Source: CBDDLD01 sp965250025 (GTDB taxonomy: Bacteria; Bacteroidota; Bacteroidia; Flavobacteriales; Flavobacteriaceae). Taken from it: DNA of 64,000 nt. A program made the translations under genes and the position numbers. The first letter of the stretch is position 1, and every line of letters begins with the position of its first letter. Shown piece after piece: positions 24,950 to 32,633 of the stretch. The stretch lies in contig OZ252283.1 in NCBI GenBank assembly GCA_965250025.1, forward strand, positions 186,001-250,000, written 5' to 3'. Under the pieces are notes generated by a model, which was given only the letters and a program-made list of their open reading frames with translations, was not told the DNA's origin and made no database searches.

Positions 24950-27052
24950 ATGAAGCAATTGTTTTATTTGCTATTCTTCCTTGTTAGCCTGACTTGTTAT
25001 ACTCAAAACACGACCAATACTTATGAAAAACCTCCGGTTTTTGGTGCGTGTGATTCAATTCCTGTTGATGACTTAAAATCGTGCTTTAAATTTACTTTAG
25101 ATACATTTTTATATGAGAATTTTAAAGTTCCGGATATTGTAAATGAAGAGCGTTATTCAGGAGATATTCAGGTTTTATTTGAAGTGAACAAAGAAGGCAA
25201 GTTTCAAGTCTTATATATTGATGCCATTTATAATGAATTGAAAGATGAAACTAAAAGGGTGTTTGATGCTTTGCCAACAATACAACCCGCAACCTACAAT
25301 GGTAATCCAACATTCGTTCAGTATTCTGTAACCGTAAAAATCCCTTTAACAAAACCGGTGTATGATAGTGAAAAAGTGGCAAAACAATCTGAGAAAAGAG
25401 ACCTTCAGGATGAGATATCAAATGAAATAGACAGTATAAATGCTAGTATAGTACCCTATGAAAAGTTAGAGTATAAAAGCCAGCTGAATATTCCATTTAC
25501 GCACACGTATTATGCGCGATTTGATCGTAATATGAATCGTCCTGGAACTAATAGTCATACCGCTGCAAAACCGTTTCTATTTGATGAAGTTTCCAGATAC
25601 TATGATTTTGAAGCTGAAAAAGCATCATTAGAGAAAGATAAGAGCAGTTGGGCGGGGAGAAAACTTTGGAATGAGCATTTAGTTGAAATTCAAAGTAAAG
25701 AGTATTGGTTTGTGCTTGATCCAATTTTTGACCTTCAGGCTGGAAAAGATACCGAAGCCGATTTTAGCTCTACGTTTAACAATACGAGAGGTGTTATAGT
25801 ACAAGGAGGCTTGGGAAGTAAATTTAGCTTTTCGGCATCAGTTTACGAAAGTCAGGGGCGATTTGCACAGTATTTTAACCAATATGCGGAAAGTATTAAA
25901 GCCTCAGGGCCAGATCCGGCAATTATACCGGGAAGAGGGATCGCTAAAGGCTTTAAGGATGATGCGTACGATTATCCGGTAGCTGAAGCCTACATGTCGT
26001 ATACACCAGCTAAATTTGTAAACATCCAATTTGGTCATGGAAAGAATTTTATAGGCGATGGGTATCGATCATTACTTCAGAGTGATGTTACCAGTCCTTA
26101 CCCTTTTCTGAAAACCAATTTTAAATTCTGGAAAATAAAATACACCAGCACATGGATGTGGTTAAAAGATGTTAGGGATGAAGTTATTGTAGATGGCGCT
26201 TTTTTAACCAAGTATATGGCTAACCATTACTTAAGTTGGAATGTTTCTAAACGTTTAAACATTGGATTGTTTGAAGCTGTAATGTGGGCCGATACCAATG
26301 ATAGAGGATTTGATATCAATTATTTAAACCCCTTGATCTTTTTTAGAGCAATTGAGTTTGAAACCGGTCAGGATGCAGGTAATGCCATTTTGGGACTAAC
26401 TGGAAAGTACAAATGGAATAATAAGGTAAACCTCTATGGGCAATTCATTTTAGATGAATTTTCTCTAGAAGATGTAAGAGCAGGGAATAAGAGCTGGAAG
26501 AATAAATTTGGATTTCAGTTAGGAGCAAAATACTACAATGCGTTTAATGTCGATAACTTATTGCTTCAGGCAGAATACAACCAAGTACGTCCCTATACAT
26601 ATTCGCACAATACCATCATCTTAAATTATGCGCATAATAACCAATCCATGGCACACTTATGGGGTGCAAACTTTAGGGAATTGGTTTTGATAGGACGCTA
26701 TAATTATAAACGTTGGTTTGCCGATGCTAAATTAATTATCGGAGAACGTGGATTCGATTTTAATACTGCCGAGGATAATTTTAATTATGGAGGCGATATA
26801 TTCAGATCAGAGAATGATCGTGTAGGAGATACAAACATTACCATAGGACAAGGTAATAAAACCACTGTTTTTCATGGCGAATTACAAACAGGGTACATTA
26901 TTAATCCAGTCAGTAATCTGAAATTATTTACCAATATCAGTTTTAGAAATTTTGATCCAACCACAACTACTGCCCAAACCTTGGATAGTAATACAGTATG
27001 GTTTAATATTGGTTTGAGAACCGATTTATTTAACTGGTATACTGACTTTTAA
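24950..27052 (+). CDS. remB: RemB-like gliding motility outer-membrane protein with TonB-like N-terminal domain
   Basis: A 700-residue exported protein (signal peptide MKQLFYLLFFLVSLTCYTQ). Residues ~25-135 resemble the TonB C-terminal domain of the two upstream genes: PPVFGACDSI...LKSCFKF parallels their PVFPGCEK...KC block, and IQVLFEVNKEGKFQVLYI parallels ISVFFKIDKNGNIVNV. The rest (from ~170) looks like a Wzi/capsule-assembly-type beta-barrel, with AYMSYTPAKFVNIQFGHGKNFIGDGYRSL and a C-terminal aromatic-rich strand. This domain arrangement fits RemB, a flavobacterial gliding protein, as I remember it. The RemB name is from memory and less certain than the architecture. Confidence 0.65.
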   Translation: MKQLFYLLFFLVSLTCYTQNTTNTYEKPPVFGACDSIPVDDLKSCFKFTLDTFLYENFKVPDIVNEERYSGDIQVLFEVNKEGKFQVLYIDAIYNELKDETKRVFDALPTIQPATYNGNPTFVQYSVTVKIPLTKPVYDSEKVAKQSEKRDLQDEISNEIDSINASIVPYEKLEYKSQLNIPFTHTYYARFDRNMNRPGTNSHTAAKPFLFDEVSRYYDFEAEKASLEKDKSSWAGRKLWNEHLVEIQSKEYWFVLDPIFDLQAGKDTEADFSSTFNNTRGVIVQGGLGSKFSFSASVYESQGRFAQYFNQYAESIKASGPDPAIIPGRGIAKGFKDDAYDYPVAEAYMSYTPAKFVNIQFGHGKNFIGDGYRSLLQSDVTSPYPFLKTNFKFWKIKYTSTWMWLKDVRDEVIVDGAFLTKYMANHYLSWNVSKRLNIGLFEAVMWADTNDRGFDINYLNPLIFFRAIEFETGQDAGNAILGLTGKYKWNNKVNLYGQFILDEFSLEDVRAGNKSWKNKFGFQLGAKYYNAFNVDNLLLQAEYNQVRPYTYSHNTIILNYAHNNQSMAHLWGANFRELVLIGRYNYKRWFADAKLIIGERGFDFNTAEDNFNYGGDIFRSENDRVGDTNITIGQGNKTTVFHGELQTGYIINPVSNLKLFTNISFRNFDPTTTTAQTLDSNTVWFNIGLRTDLFNWYTDF

Positions 27053-27160
27053 TGGATAACGAACTTCAATTGTATTGAGTTTTAAAATCATATAACCCAT
27101 TTGAAAATAGATAAACTTTGAATGGTATATGTACTCATACTCTAAAACTAGACCATAACA

Positions 27161-27191
27161 TTGCTCAAAAGCAATTTTCAAACTATCTTTG
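27161..27191 (+). promoter_or_regulatory. Promoter of the ctaB-cox operon (TTG-N20-TAtcTTTG)
   Basis: TTG at 27161-27163 and TATCTTTG at 27184-27191, separated by 20 bases, match the Bacteroidota consensus exactly. The TTG is also the most upstream in-frame start codon of the heme O synthase frame, so this match argues that translation starts further downstream. Confidence 0.62.
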
Positions 27192-27226
27192 CAAACGCTT
27201 TTTTAAAAGCGCAAATCAAAGAACTG

Positions 27227-28120
27227 TTGGATACTACAAAATCTTCGTTGTCAATTGCTTCTGTTGTTTCAGACTTTAAGGAAATAACAAAGATGGGTTT
27301 ATCACTCAGTGTGGTATTTTCTTCAATAGCGGGCTATTTGTTAGGTGCAGAAACCATAAATATAAATACGCTGATTTTATTAGCATTTGGAGGTTATTTT
27401 ATGGTAGGTGCTTCTAATGCGTATAACCAGATCATTGAAAAAGATTTGGATGCCTTAATGGATAGAACTAAAAACAGGCCCATACCTGCCGGACGTATGT
27501 CCGTTAATACTGCGTTTATCATTGCGGTAACATTCACATTACTTGGTGTGGCTACATTATATGTTATCAATCCTAAAACAGCTATGTATGGGGCGATCTC
27601 CATTTTTTTATATACAAGTGTATATACACCATTAAAAACCAAAACACCTTTAGCCGTATTTGTAGGTGCAATTCCCGGAGCAATTCCATTTATGCTGGGT
27701 TGGGTAGCAGCAAGAAATGATTTTGGTATAGAACCCGGAACTTTATTTGCCATTCAATTCTTTTGGCAATTCCCTCATTTTTGGGCTATAGGCTGGTTTT
27801 TATTTGATGATTATAAAAAGGGAGGCTTCTTTATGTTGCCTACAGGAAAACAAGATAAAGGCACAGCAGTACAGATTATCATGTATACAGCATGGACCAT
27901 CATAGCATCTGTAATTCCTGTATTTGGATTTACAGGAGAACTTAAATTATCTATTCTAGGTGCAGTTATCGTATCACTTTTAGGTTTTGTTATGCTATAC
28001 TACGCCCTACGTTTATTTAAAGTAAGAACAGTAAAAGCCGCTAAACAGTTAATGTTGTCTAGCGTTTCATACATCACATTGTTACAAATTGTATATGTGG
28101 TAGATAAGTTTATAAGATAG
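27227..28120 (+). CDS. ctaB: Protoheme IX farnesyltransferase (heme O synthase)
   Basis: A UbiA-family membrane prenyltransferase that converts heme B to heme O for the oxidase. The first Asp-rich motif is in NAYNQIIEKDLDALMDRTKNRP and the second near the WFLFDDYKKGG segment; about nine transmembrane helices follow. There is no ATG before residue Met in KMGLSLS, which is inside the first helix. I chose TTG 27227, which gives 297 residues, the family's usual size, and lies downstream of the predicted promoter; a TTG at 27161 (319 residues) or at 27248 is possible. First gene of the second oxidase operon. Confidence 0.92.
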   Translation: MDTTKSSLSIASVVSDFKEITKMGLSLSVVFSSIAGYLLGAETININTLILLAFGGYFMVGASNAYNQIIEKDLDALMDRTKNRPIPAGRMSVNTAFIIAVTFTLLGVATLYVINPKTAMYGAISIFLYTSVYTPLKTKTPLAVFVGAIPGAIPFMLGWVAARNDFGIEPGTLFAIQFFWQFPHFWAIGWFLFDDYKKGGFFMLPTGKQDKGTAVQIIMYTAWTIIASVIPVFGFTGELKLSILGAVIVSLLGFVMLYYALRLFKVRTVKAAKQLMLSSVSYITLLQIVYVVDKFIR

Positions 28121-28121
28121 T

Positions 28122-28712
28122 ATGGATTTAACTCAAGGAACACCAGAAGAAAAGAAAGCACGTTCAAAGAAAATGATGTTATGGTTTGGCATTATATCTT
28201 TAATCATGTCATTTGCAGCTTGGACAAGTGCTTTTATAGTAAGTAGTAAGCGAGATGACTGGTTGAACGATTTCAAATTACCAGAGGCATTTTTTATAAG
28301 TCTTATTGTAATTATAGTAAGTAGCGTTACTATGATTTTAGCAAAAAAAGCATTGAAAAAAGATCAACACCAACAGGTTACAATATGGTTATTGGTAACT
28401 TTGGTTTTAGGTCTTGTATTTATATACAATCAATTTTCAGGGTTTGGTCAGATTATAGAACAAGGTTACAATTTTACAGGACCAACTAGTAACGTCACAA
28501 TGTCCTATATCTTTTTAATAGCAGCAGTACATATAGCTCACGTTGTTGTTGGGCTGATATGCTTACTTGTTGTAATTTATAATCATTTTAAACAAAAGTA
28601 TAATGCTAAGGAAATGCTTGGGTTTGAACTCGCAGCTAATTTTTGGCATTTTGTAGACCTCTTGTGGGTATATCTCTTTTTGTTTTTATATTTTTTTAGA
28701 TATATAATTTGA
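28122..28712 (+). CDS. Cytochrome c oxidase subunit III, first copy
   Basis: A 196-residue protein with five hydrophobic helices and the heme-copper oxidase subunit III ending FWHFVDLLWVYLFLFLYFF, preceded by HIAHVVVGL. The two-base distance from the ctaB stop points to translational coupling. It is short, like CyoC-type subunit III. A second, longer subunit III gene follows directly, so the oxidase may use two subunit III-like proteins, or the two may be alternatives. Confidence 0.9.
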   Translation: MDLTQGTPEEKKARSKKMMLWFGIISLIMSFAAWTSAFIVSSKRDDWLNDFKLPEAFFISLIVIIVSSVTMILAKKALKKDQHQQVTIWLLVTLVLGLVFIYNQFSGFGQIIEQGYNFTGPTSNVTMSYIFLIAAVHIAHVVVGLICLLVVIYNHFKQKYNAKEMLGFELAANFWHFVDLLWVYLFLFLYFFRYII

Positions 28713-28713
28713 T

Positions 28714-28721
28714 TATTTTTG
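28714..28721 (+). promoter_or_regulatory. Possible internal -7 box TAttTTTG before the second subunit III gene
   Basis: TATTTTTG matches TAnnTTTG and lies 29 bp before the ATG at 28751, but no TTG is at normal -33 spacing and the region is T-rich, so chance occurrence is likely. Confidence 0.25.
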
Positions 28722-28750
28722 TGGCAATCTTAAAATTCTAAATAATTTAT

Positions 28751-29752
28751 ATGGATACAACAGTAGCAAATACTGGTACAGAAGGCAAAACTTGGGGAGG
28801 AGGAAACAGACCTCTTGGTGCAAGTTATGGTAAGCTAATGATGTGGTTTTTTATTGTGTCTGATGCATTGACCTTTTCAGGCTTTTTGGCAGCTTATGGA
28901 TTTTCAAGATTTAAGTTTATAGATTCGTGGCCAATTGCAGATGAAGTATTTACCCACGTACCATTTTTGCATGGTCAGGAATTGCCTATGATTTATGTGG
29001 CATTTATGACATTCATTCTGATCATGTCATCAGTAACTATGGTATTGGCAGTTGATGCCGGGCATCACATGAACAAGAAAAAAGTAACGCTATACATGTT
29101 CTTAACCATTATTGGAGGTGCTATTTTCGTAGGATCTCAGGCGTGGGAATGGGCAACTTTTATCAAAGGCGATTATGGTGCTGTACAAACTAAAGGTGGC
29201 AATATTCTACAATTTGGACATTATGTTGATGTAGAAGGCCAGCAAAAATTTAAACGTGTAGCTTTAGGTGATTTTGTAATTGCGGAGCATAGTGACAGAA
29301 CACAGCATGAACGTAAGAATGGATTGTGGTATGTAAGCGAAGGGACTTTGCCAACATATACTGTTGGTGAAGTAATTAAAGGTTTGGAAGCTAACCAAGA
29401 TGTGTTAATAAGAACTCAGATTATAAATGAAGAAGGTCAAAAAACTGTTCTTTCAAGAGAAGAGTCCATCAGACAATTGAAAGAAAATGGGAAACTCGTT
29501 GTAGAAGGCGCTAATCTCAAAGTTAATGAATATGGGTCTCCATTATTCGCTGATTTCTTTTTCTTCATCACAGGATTCCACGGCTTCCACGTATTCTCCG
29601 GGGTAGTGATTAATATCATTATATTTTTCAATGTGATATTAGGAACTTATGAACGAAGAGGAAGTTATGAAATGGTGGAAAAAGTAGGATTGTATTGGCA
29701 CTTTGTAGATTTAGTATGGGTATTCGTATTCACATTCTTCTATTTGGTTTAA
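28751..29752 (+). CDS. Cytochrome c oxidase subunit III, second copy, with soluble insertion
   Basis: A 333-residue subunit III. The N-terminal helices (GKLMMWFFIVSDALTFSGFL, then MAFMTFILIMSSVTMVLA) and the C-terminal pair (FHGFHVFSGVVINII and YWHFVDLVWVFVFTFFY) match the family. Between them, after GSQAWEWATFIKGDYG, is a hydrophilic insertion of about 115 residues (~145-260) that the first copy lacks. It would face one side of the membrane. It lies 38 bp after the first copy in the same operon. The function of the insertion is unknown. Confidence 0.92.
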   Translation: MDTTVANTGTEGKTWGGGNRPLGASYGKLMMWFFIVSDALTFSGFLAAYGFSRFKFIDSWPIADEVFTHVPFLHGQELPMIYVAFMTFILIMSSVTMVLAVDAGHHMNKKKVTLYMFLTIIGGAIFVGSQAWEWATFIKGDYGAVQTKGGNILQFGHYVDVEGQQKFKRVALGDFVIAEHSDRTQHERKNGLWYVSEGTLPTYTVGEVIKGLEANQDVLIRTQIINEEGQKTVLSREESIRQLKENGKLVVEGANLKVNEYGSPLFADFFFFITGFHGFHVFSGVVINIIIFFNVILGTYERRGSYEMVEKVGLYWHFVDLVWVFVFTFFYLV

Positions 29753-29771
29753 AAGAAAATTAGAGTAAAAA

Positions 29772-30152
29772 ATGGCACACGCACATAAATTAGAAATATT
29801 AAGAGGATTAATAAAGTTTAAATCCAATACCCAAAAAATATGGGGTGTTTTAATTCTGTTATCTATAATAACTGCAGTTGAAGTTGTACTTGGTATATAT
29901 AAACCGGAAGGTCTTATGCAACCAGTATTAGGAATGAAAATTTTAAATTGGATATTCATCATTTTAACAATAGTTAAAGCGTATTACATTACTTGGGATT
30001 TCATGCACATGCGCGATGAAAAAGCCAGCTTAAGAAGAGCTGTTGTATGGACAGGAGTATTCTTAATCTGTTATTTAATATTCATACTCTTACAAGAAGG
30101 TGGGTATGTATTTGATGTCTACAAAGAGACTTACATTAAAAGAGATTTTTAA
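29772..30152 (+). CDS. Cytochrome c oxidase subunit IV-like membrane protein
   Basis: A 126-residue protein with three transmembrane helices and the subunit IV (CyoD/CtaF/CaaD-like) motif VKAYYITWDFMHMRDEKASLRRAVVW. It follows the second subunit III gene by 19 bp. In related oxidases this small subunit stabilises the complex. An intrinsic terminator lies 27 bp after the stop. Confidence 0.88.
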   Translation: MAHAHKLEILRGLIKFKSNTQKIWGVLILLSIITAVEVVLGIYKPEGLMQPVLGMKILNWIFIILTIVKAYYITWDFMHMRDEKASLRRAVVWTGVFLICYLIFILLQEGGYVFDVYKETYIKRDF

Positions 30153-30178
30153 GCATAGTTTTATGCGTTAAATGATAC

Positions 30179-30208
30179 AAAAAGGTGGTTTTTATGAACC
30201 GCCTTTTT
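30179..30208 (+). terminator. Rho-independent terminator within the second oxidase cluster
   Basis: A 12-bp stem with one wobble (AAAAAGGTGGTT with AACCGCCTTTTT) and a 6-base loop, followed by T-rich sequence. It lies between the subunit IV gene and the Sco-like gene, and may end the structural-gene transcript or attenuate it. Confidence 0.87.
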
Positions 30209-30216
30209 TATTTTTG
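30209..30216 (+). promoter_or_regulatory. Candidate -7 box TAttTTTG for the Sco-like gene
   Basis: TATTTTTG overlaps the end of the terminator T-tract and finishes only 4 bases before the ATG at 30221, so initiation at normal spacing would put the first transcribed base at or next to the start codon. No -33 TTG is at the usual distance. Confidence 0.42.
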
Positions 30217-30220
30217 TACT

Positions 30221-30940
30221 ATGCAACAAAACAATATAAAGCGTAATATCGTATTAGGTATTTTGTTTTTCTTACCGGTTGGTTTTTTATTGATGTTATA
30301 CCCATCAAAAAACAACTATAATCCATTAGATATTGTTAATGAGAATGTCATGGAGCTATCGGGGTTTAAAACTCAAGATGGCGAAAAATACAGCTTAGAA
30401 AATAATATTTCAGTAGTTGGGTTCTTAGGTCAACACCCAAATAGTAAAGCACTAGCCATGTTAAACCTAAAAGAGATGATTTATGAAAAGTTTCTTGGGT
30501 TTAAAAAGTTTCAGGTACTTATGGTGGTGCCTTATGGAACAGAAGAGGAAGTGGCTTTATTGAAAAAAGAATTGGACCAACACGAACCACTTAAGTATTG
30601 GCATTTTGTTTATGGCAATCCGGAAGCGATTCAAAAGGTTTACAACAGCTTAATAAGTGAAGAGGATTTGAAAGAGGATTTAAGTACAGATAATGTATTT
30701 ATAGTAGATGCAGAACGTCATCAGAGAGGACGTCTGGATGACAGATCTAAAAATGAGATTGAAGCAAATAAACCACCCTACCCATTGTATTCATACAATT
30801 GTATCAAGGTTTCTGAATTAAAGAATAAAATGGCAAAAGAAGATATCAGGGTGTTATTTCAGGAATACAGGGAAAAAAGAAAAGGAAGATTTGATTCATC
30901 ATCACGACGTGCAAACGATTTAAAGCAAGGCAATGAGTAA
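30221..30940 (+). CDS. Sco-like thioredoxin-fold membrane protein lacking the CxxxC motif
   Basis: A 239-residue protein with one N-terminal transmembrane anchor (NIVLGILFFLPVGFLLML) and a periplasmic domain resembling a thioredoxin/Sco fold (ISVVGFLGQHPNSKAL, then FQVLMVVPYGTEEEV and DNVFIVDAERHQRGR). At the place where Sco has CxxxCP there is GQHPNSK, so no copper-binding or redox cysteines remain. I chose ATG 30221 over an upstream in-frame start at 30185, because the latter lies inside the terminator hairpin. It overlaps the true sco gene by 8 bases. A role in oxidase assembly is inferred only from context. Confidence 0.7.
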   Translation: MQQNNIKRNIVLGILFFLPVGFLLMLYPSKNNYNPLDIVNENVMELSGFKTQDGEKYSLENNISVVGFLGQHPNSKALAMLNLKEMIYEKFLGFKKFQVLMVVPYGTEEEVALLKKELDQHEPLKYWHFVYGNPEAIQKVYNSLISEEDLKEDLSTDNVFIVDAERHQRGRLDDRSKNEIEANKPPYPLYSYNCIKVSELKNKMAKEDIRVLFQEYREKRKGRFDSSSRRANDLKQGNE

Positions 30941-31688
30941 AAAAACAAACTATTCGTACATAGGCGTAGCCTTTATAATATTGGTGTTTGGAATTATTTT
31001 TATTCCAAGGATAATTGATAGAGTTAGTAATGATGATATCACAAGGGATGAAAGCAGGAGTCAATCGGTTAATAAAAAGGAAGATGAAACAACAACAGCT
31101 TCTGGTTTAGAATATTTAGTGATAAATGGGGAGCGAAAAAAAGTTCCGGCTTTTAGTTTTACCGATCAGAACGGTAAAACCATAAGCAATAATGATTATC
31201 TGGGAAAAGTATTTGTTGTGGAATTCTTCTTTACCACTTGCCCTACCATATGCCCTAAGATGAATAAAAATCTTGTGCAGATCCAGGGTCATTTTACAAA
31301 CTCTGAGGACTTTGGGGTAGCTTCTTTTTCAATTACCCCCGAAATAGATACGCCAGAGGTCCTAAAAGCATATGCAGATAACTATGGCATAAAAAACCCT
31401 AATTGGCATCTAATGACTGGAGATGAAGATGCAATATACAGTTTGGCAAATGAAGGTTTTAATTTATACACTGCTAAAGATGATGAGGTTCTGGGAGGGT
31501 TTGAACATTCAGGGAATTTTGCACTTATAGATAAAAAAGGGTACATAAGATGTCGATTGAACGATTCAGGGGCTCCAATTATCTATTACAATGGTATTGT
31601 ATCTGAAGCCGAAGGTGTTGATGATGAAGGAATACATCAAGAGATCACAATATTAAAAGAAGATATAGCAAAACTATTACAAGAATAA
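30933..31688 (+). CDS. SCO1/SenC-family copper chaperone for oxidase assembly
   Basis: A 251-residue membrane-anchored protein. After one N-terminal helix it has the Sco thioredoxin fold, with the copper-binding motif CPTIC (Cys103, Cys107) and the distal ligand His192 in FEHSGNFALID. It delivers copper to the CuA centre of subunit II. The start overlaps the upstream Sco-like gene by 8 bases, and the stop overlaps the next ATG by one base. Both suggest a tightly coupled assembly operon. Confidence 0.93.
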   Translation: MSKKTNYSYIGVAFIILVFGIIFIPRIIDRVSNDDITRDESRSQSVNKKEDETTTASGLEYLVINGERKKVPAFSFTDQNGKTISNNDYLGKVFVVEFFFTTCPTICPKMNKNLVQIQGHFTNSEDFGVASFSITPEIDTPEVLKAYADNYGIKNPNWHLMTGDEDAIYSLANEGFNLYTAKDDEVLGGFEHSGNFALIDKKGYIRCRLNDSGAPIIYYNGIVSEAEGVDDEGIHQEITILKEDIAKLLQE

Positions 31689-32221
31689 TGACACAAGGAA
31701 ACAATATAAAAGACGCTAAGAAGTATAATAAATGGATCGTTATTTTATCTATAGTGATTCCGCTGGTAGTAGCAATACTGTTTAGAGTAAAGGTAGATGT
31801 AGAATTGCCAATATTTCTACCGCCGGTATATGCAACTATTAATGCCATTACAGCATTAGTGCTCATTATGGCATTATGGGCAGTAAAGAATAAAAAAATA
31901 AAGATTCATGAGCGTTTAATGAAACTGGCTATTATACTTTCAGTAGTGTTTTTAGTGATGTATGTTGCTTATCATATGACTAGTGAATCCACAAGTTATG
32001 GAGGAGAGGGTGCTATTAGATACATCTATCTCTTTGTTTTATTGTCTCATATTTTATTGTCAATTGTAATCATTCCATTTGTATTAATCACTTACGTAAG
32101 GGCCATAACTAATGATATCACTAAGCACAAAAAAATAGCAAAGATTACCTTTCCACTATGGTTATATGTAGCTATATCTGGAGTTGTTGTATATGTAATG
32201 ATTTCACCTTATTATAGTTAA
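31688..32221 (+). CDS. DUF420 membrane protein (CtaM-like oxidase assembly factor)
   Basis: A 177-residue protein with about five transmembrane helices and the DUF420 pattern LPIFLPPVYATINAITALVL, HERLMKLAI, and MYVAYHMTSEST with conserved histidines. Members next to oxidase genes (CtaM in Gram-positives) are needed for oxidase maturation. Its start codon shares a base with the sco stop. The link to heme or copper insertion here is inferred from context. Confidence 0.85.
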   Translation: MTQGNNIKDAKKYNKWIVILSIVIPLVVAILFRVKVDVELPIFLPPVYATINAITALVLIMALWAVKNKKIKIHERLMKLAIILSVVFLVMYVAYHMTSESTSYGGEGAIRYIYLFVLLSHILLSIVIIPFVLITYVRAITNDITKHKKIAKITFPLWLYVAISGVVVYVMISPYYS

Positions 32222-32223
32222 AA

Positions 32224-32448
32224 ATGAAACGCAAAATCATATACACTCTCATATTGATAATTGTTTTTGTACAATCAAATGCACAATGTGCAATGTGTAG
32301 AGCTGTATTAGAGAGCGAAGAAGGACAATCCACCGCAGAAGGCGTAAATGATGGTATCGTATATCTGATGGCAATACCTTACATACTTATAGCAGCAATA
32401 GGTTACATTATTTATAAGAGCTTTAATAAGTCTAAACAAGAGACTTAA
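32224..32448 (+). CDS. Small exported membrane protein with CxxC motif
   Basis: A 74-residue protein: signal peptide (LILIIVFVQSNA), immediately followed by QCAMC (Cys22, Cys25), a short acidic stretch, one transmembrane helix (~residues 47-64) and a basic tail. It is 2 bp after the DUF420 gene and ends the oxidase-assembly cluster. I do not recognise a named family. The CxxC so close to the mature N-terminus may bind metal or be redox-active, which is inference. Its coding status is supported by operon spacing and the coherent topology. Confidence 0.68.
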   Translation: MKRKIIYTLILIIVFVQSNAQCAMCRAVLESEEGQSTAEGVNDGIVYLMAIPYILIAAIGYIIYKSFNKSKQET

Positions 32449-32633
32449 GACGTTTATTAGTCATATTTATGTAACATTTTTCAAACATAATAGTCTAACT
32501 CATAATAGTTTTCTTTAAATCTGTACCGGTAAAAGAAAATATTATATACAAACTAATTTGTTAAGTCCCTCTAAAGGAATTAATTTAGAAATTTTGTAAC
32601 ACATTATATTACGTTTAGACTTATAGTTTAATC

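Noticed and set aside
32449..32633. Promoter of tolC
   Set aside because: TACGTTTA at 32610-32617 is one mismatch from the consensus and its nearest TTG is 13 bases away, too close. Left as uncertain.
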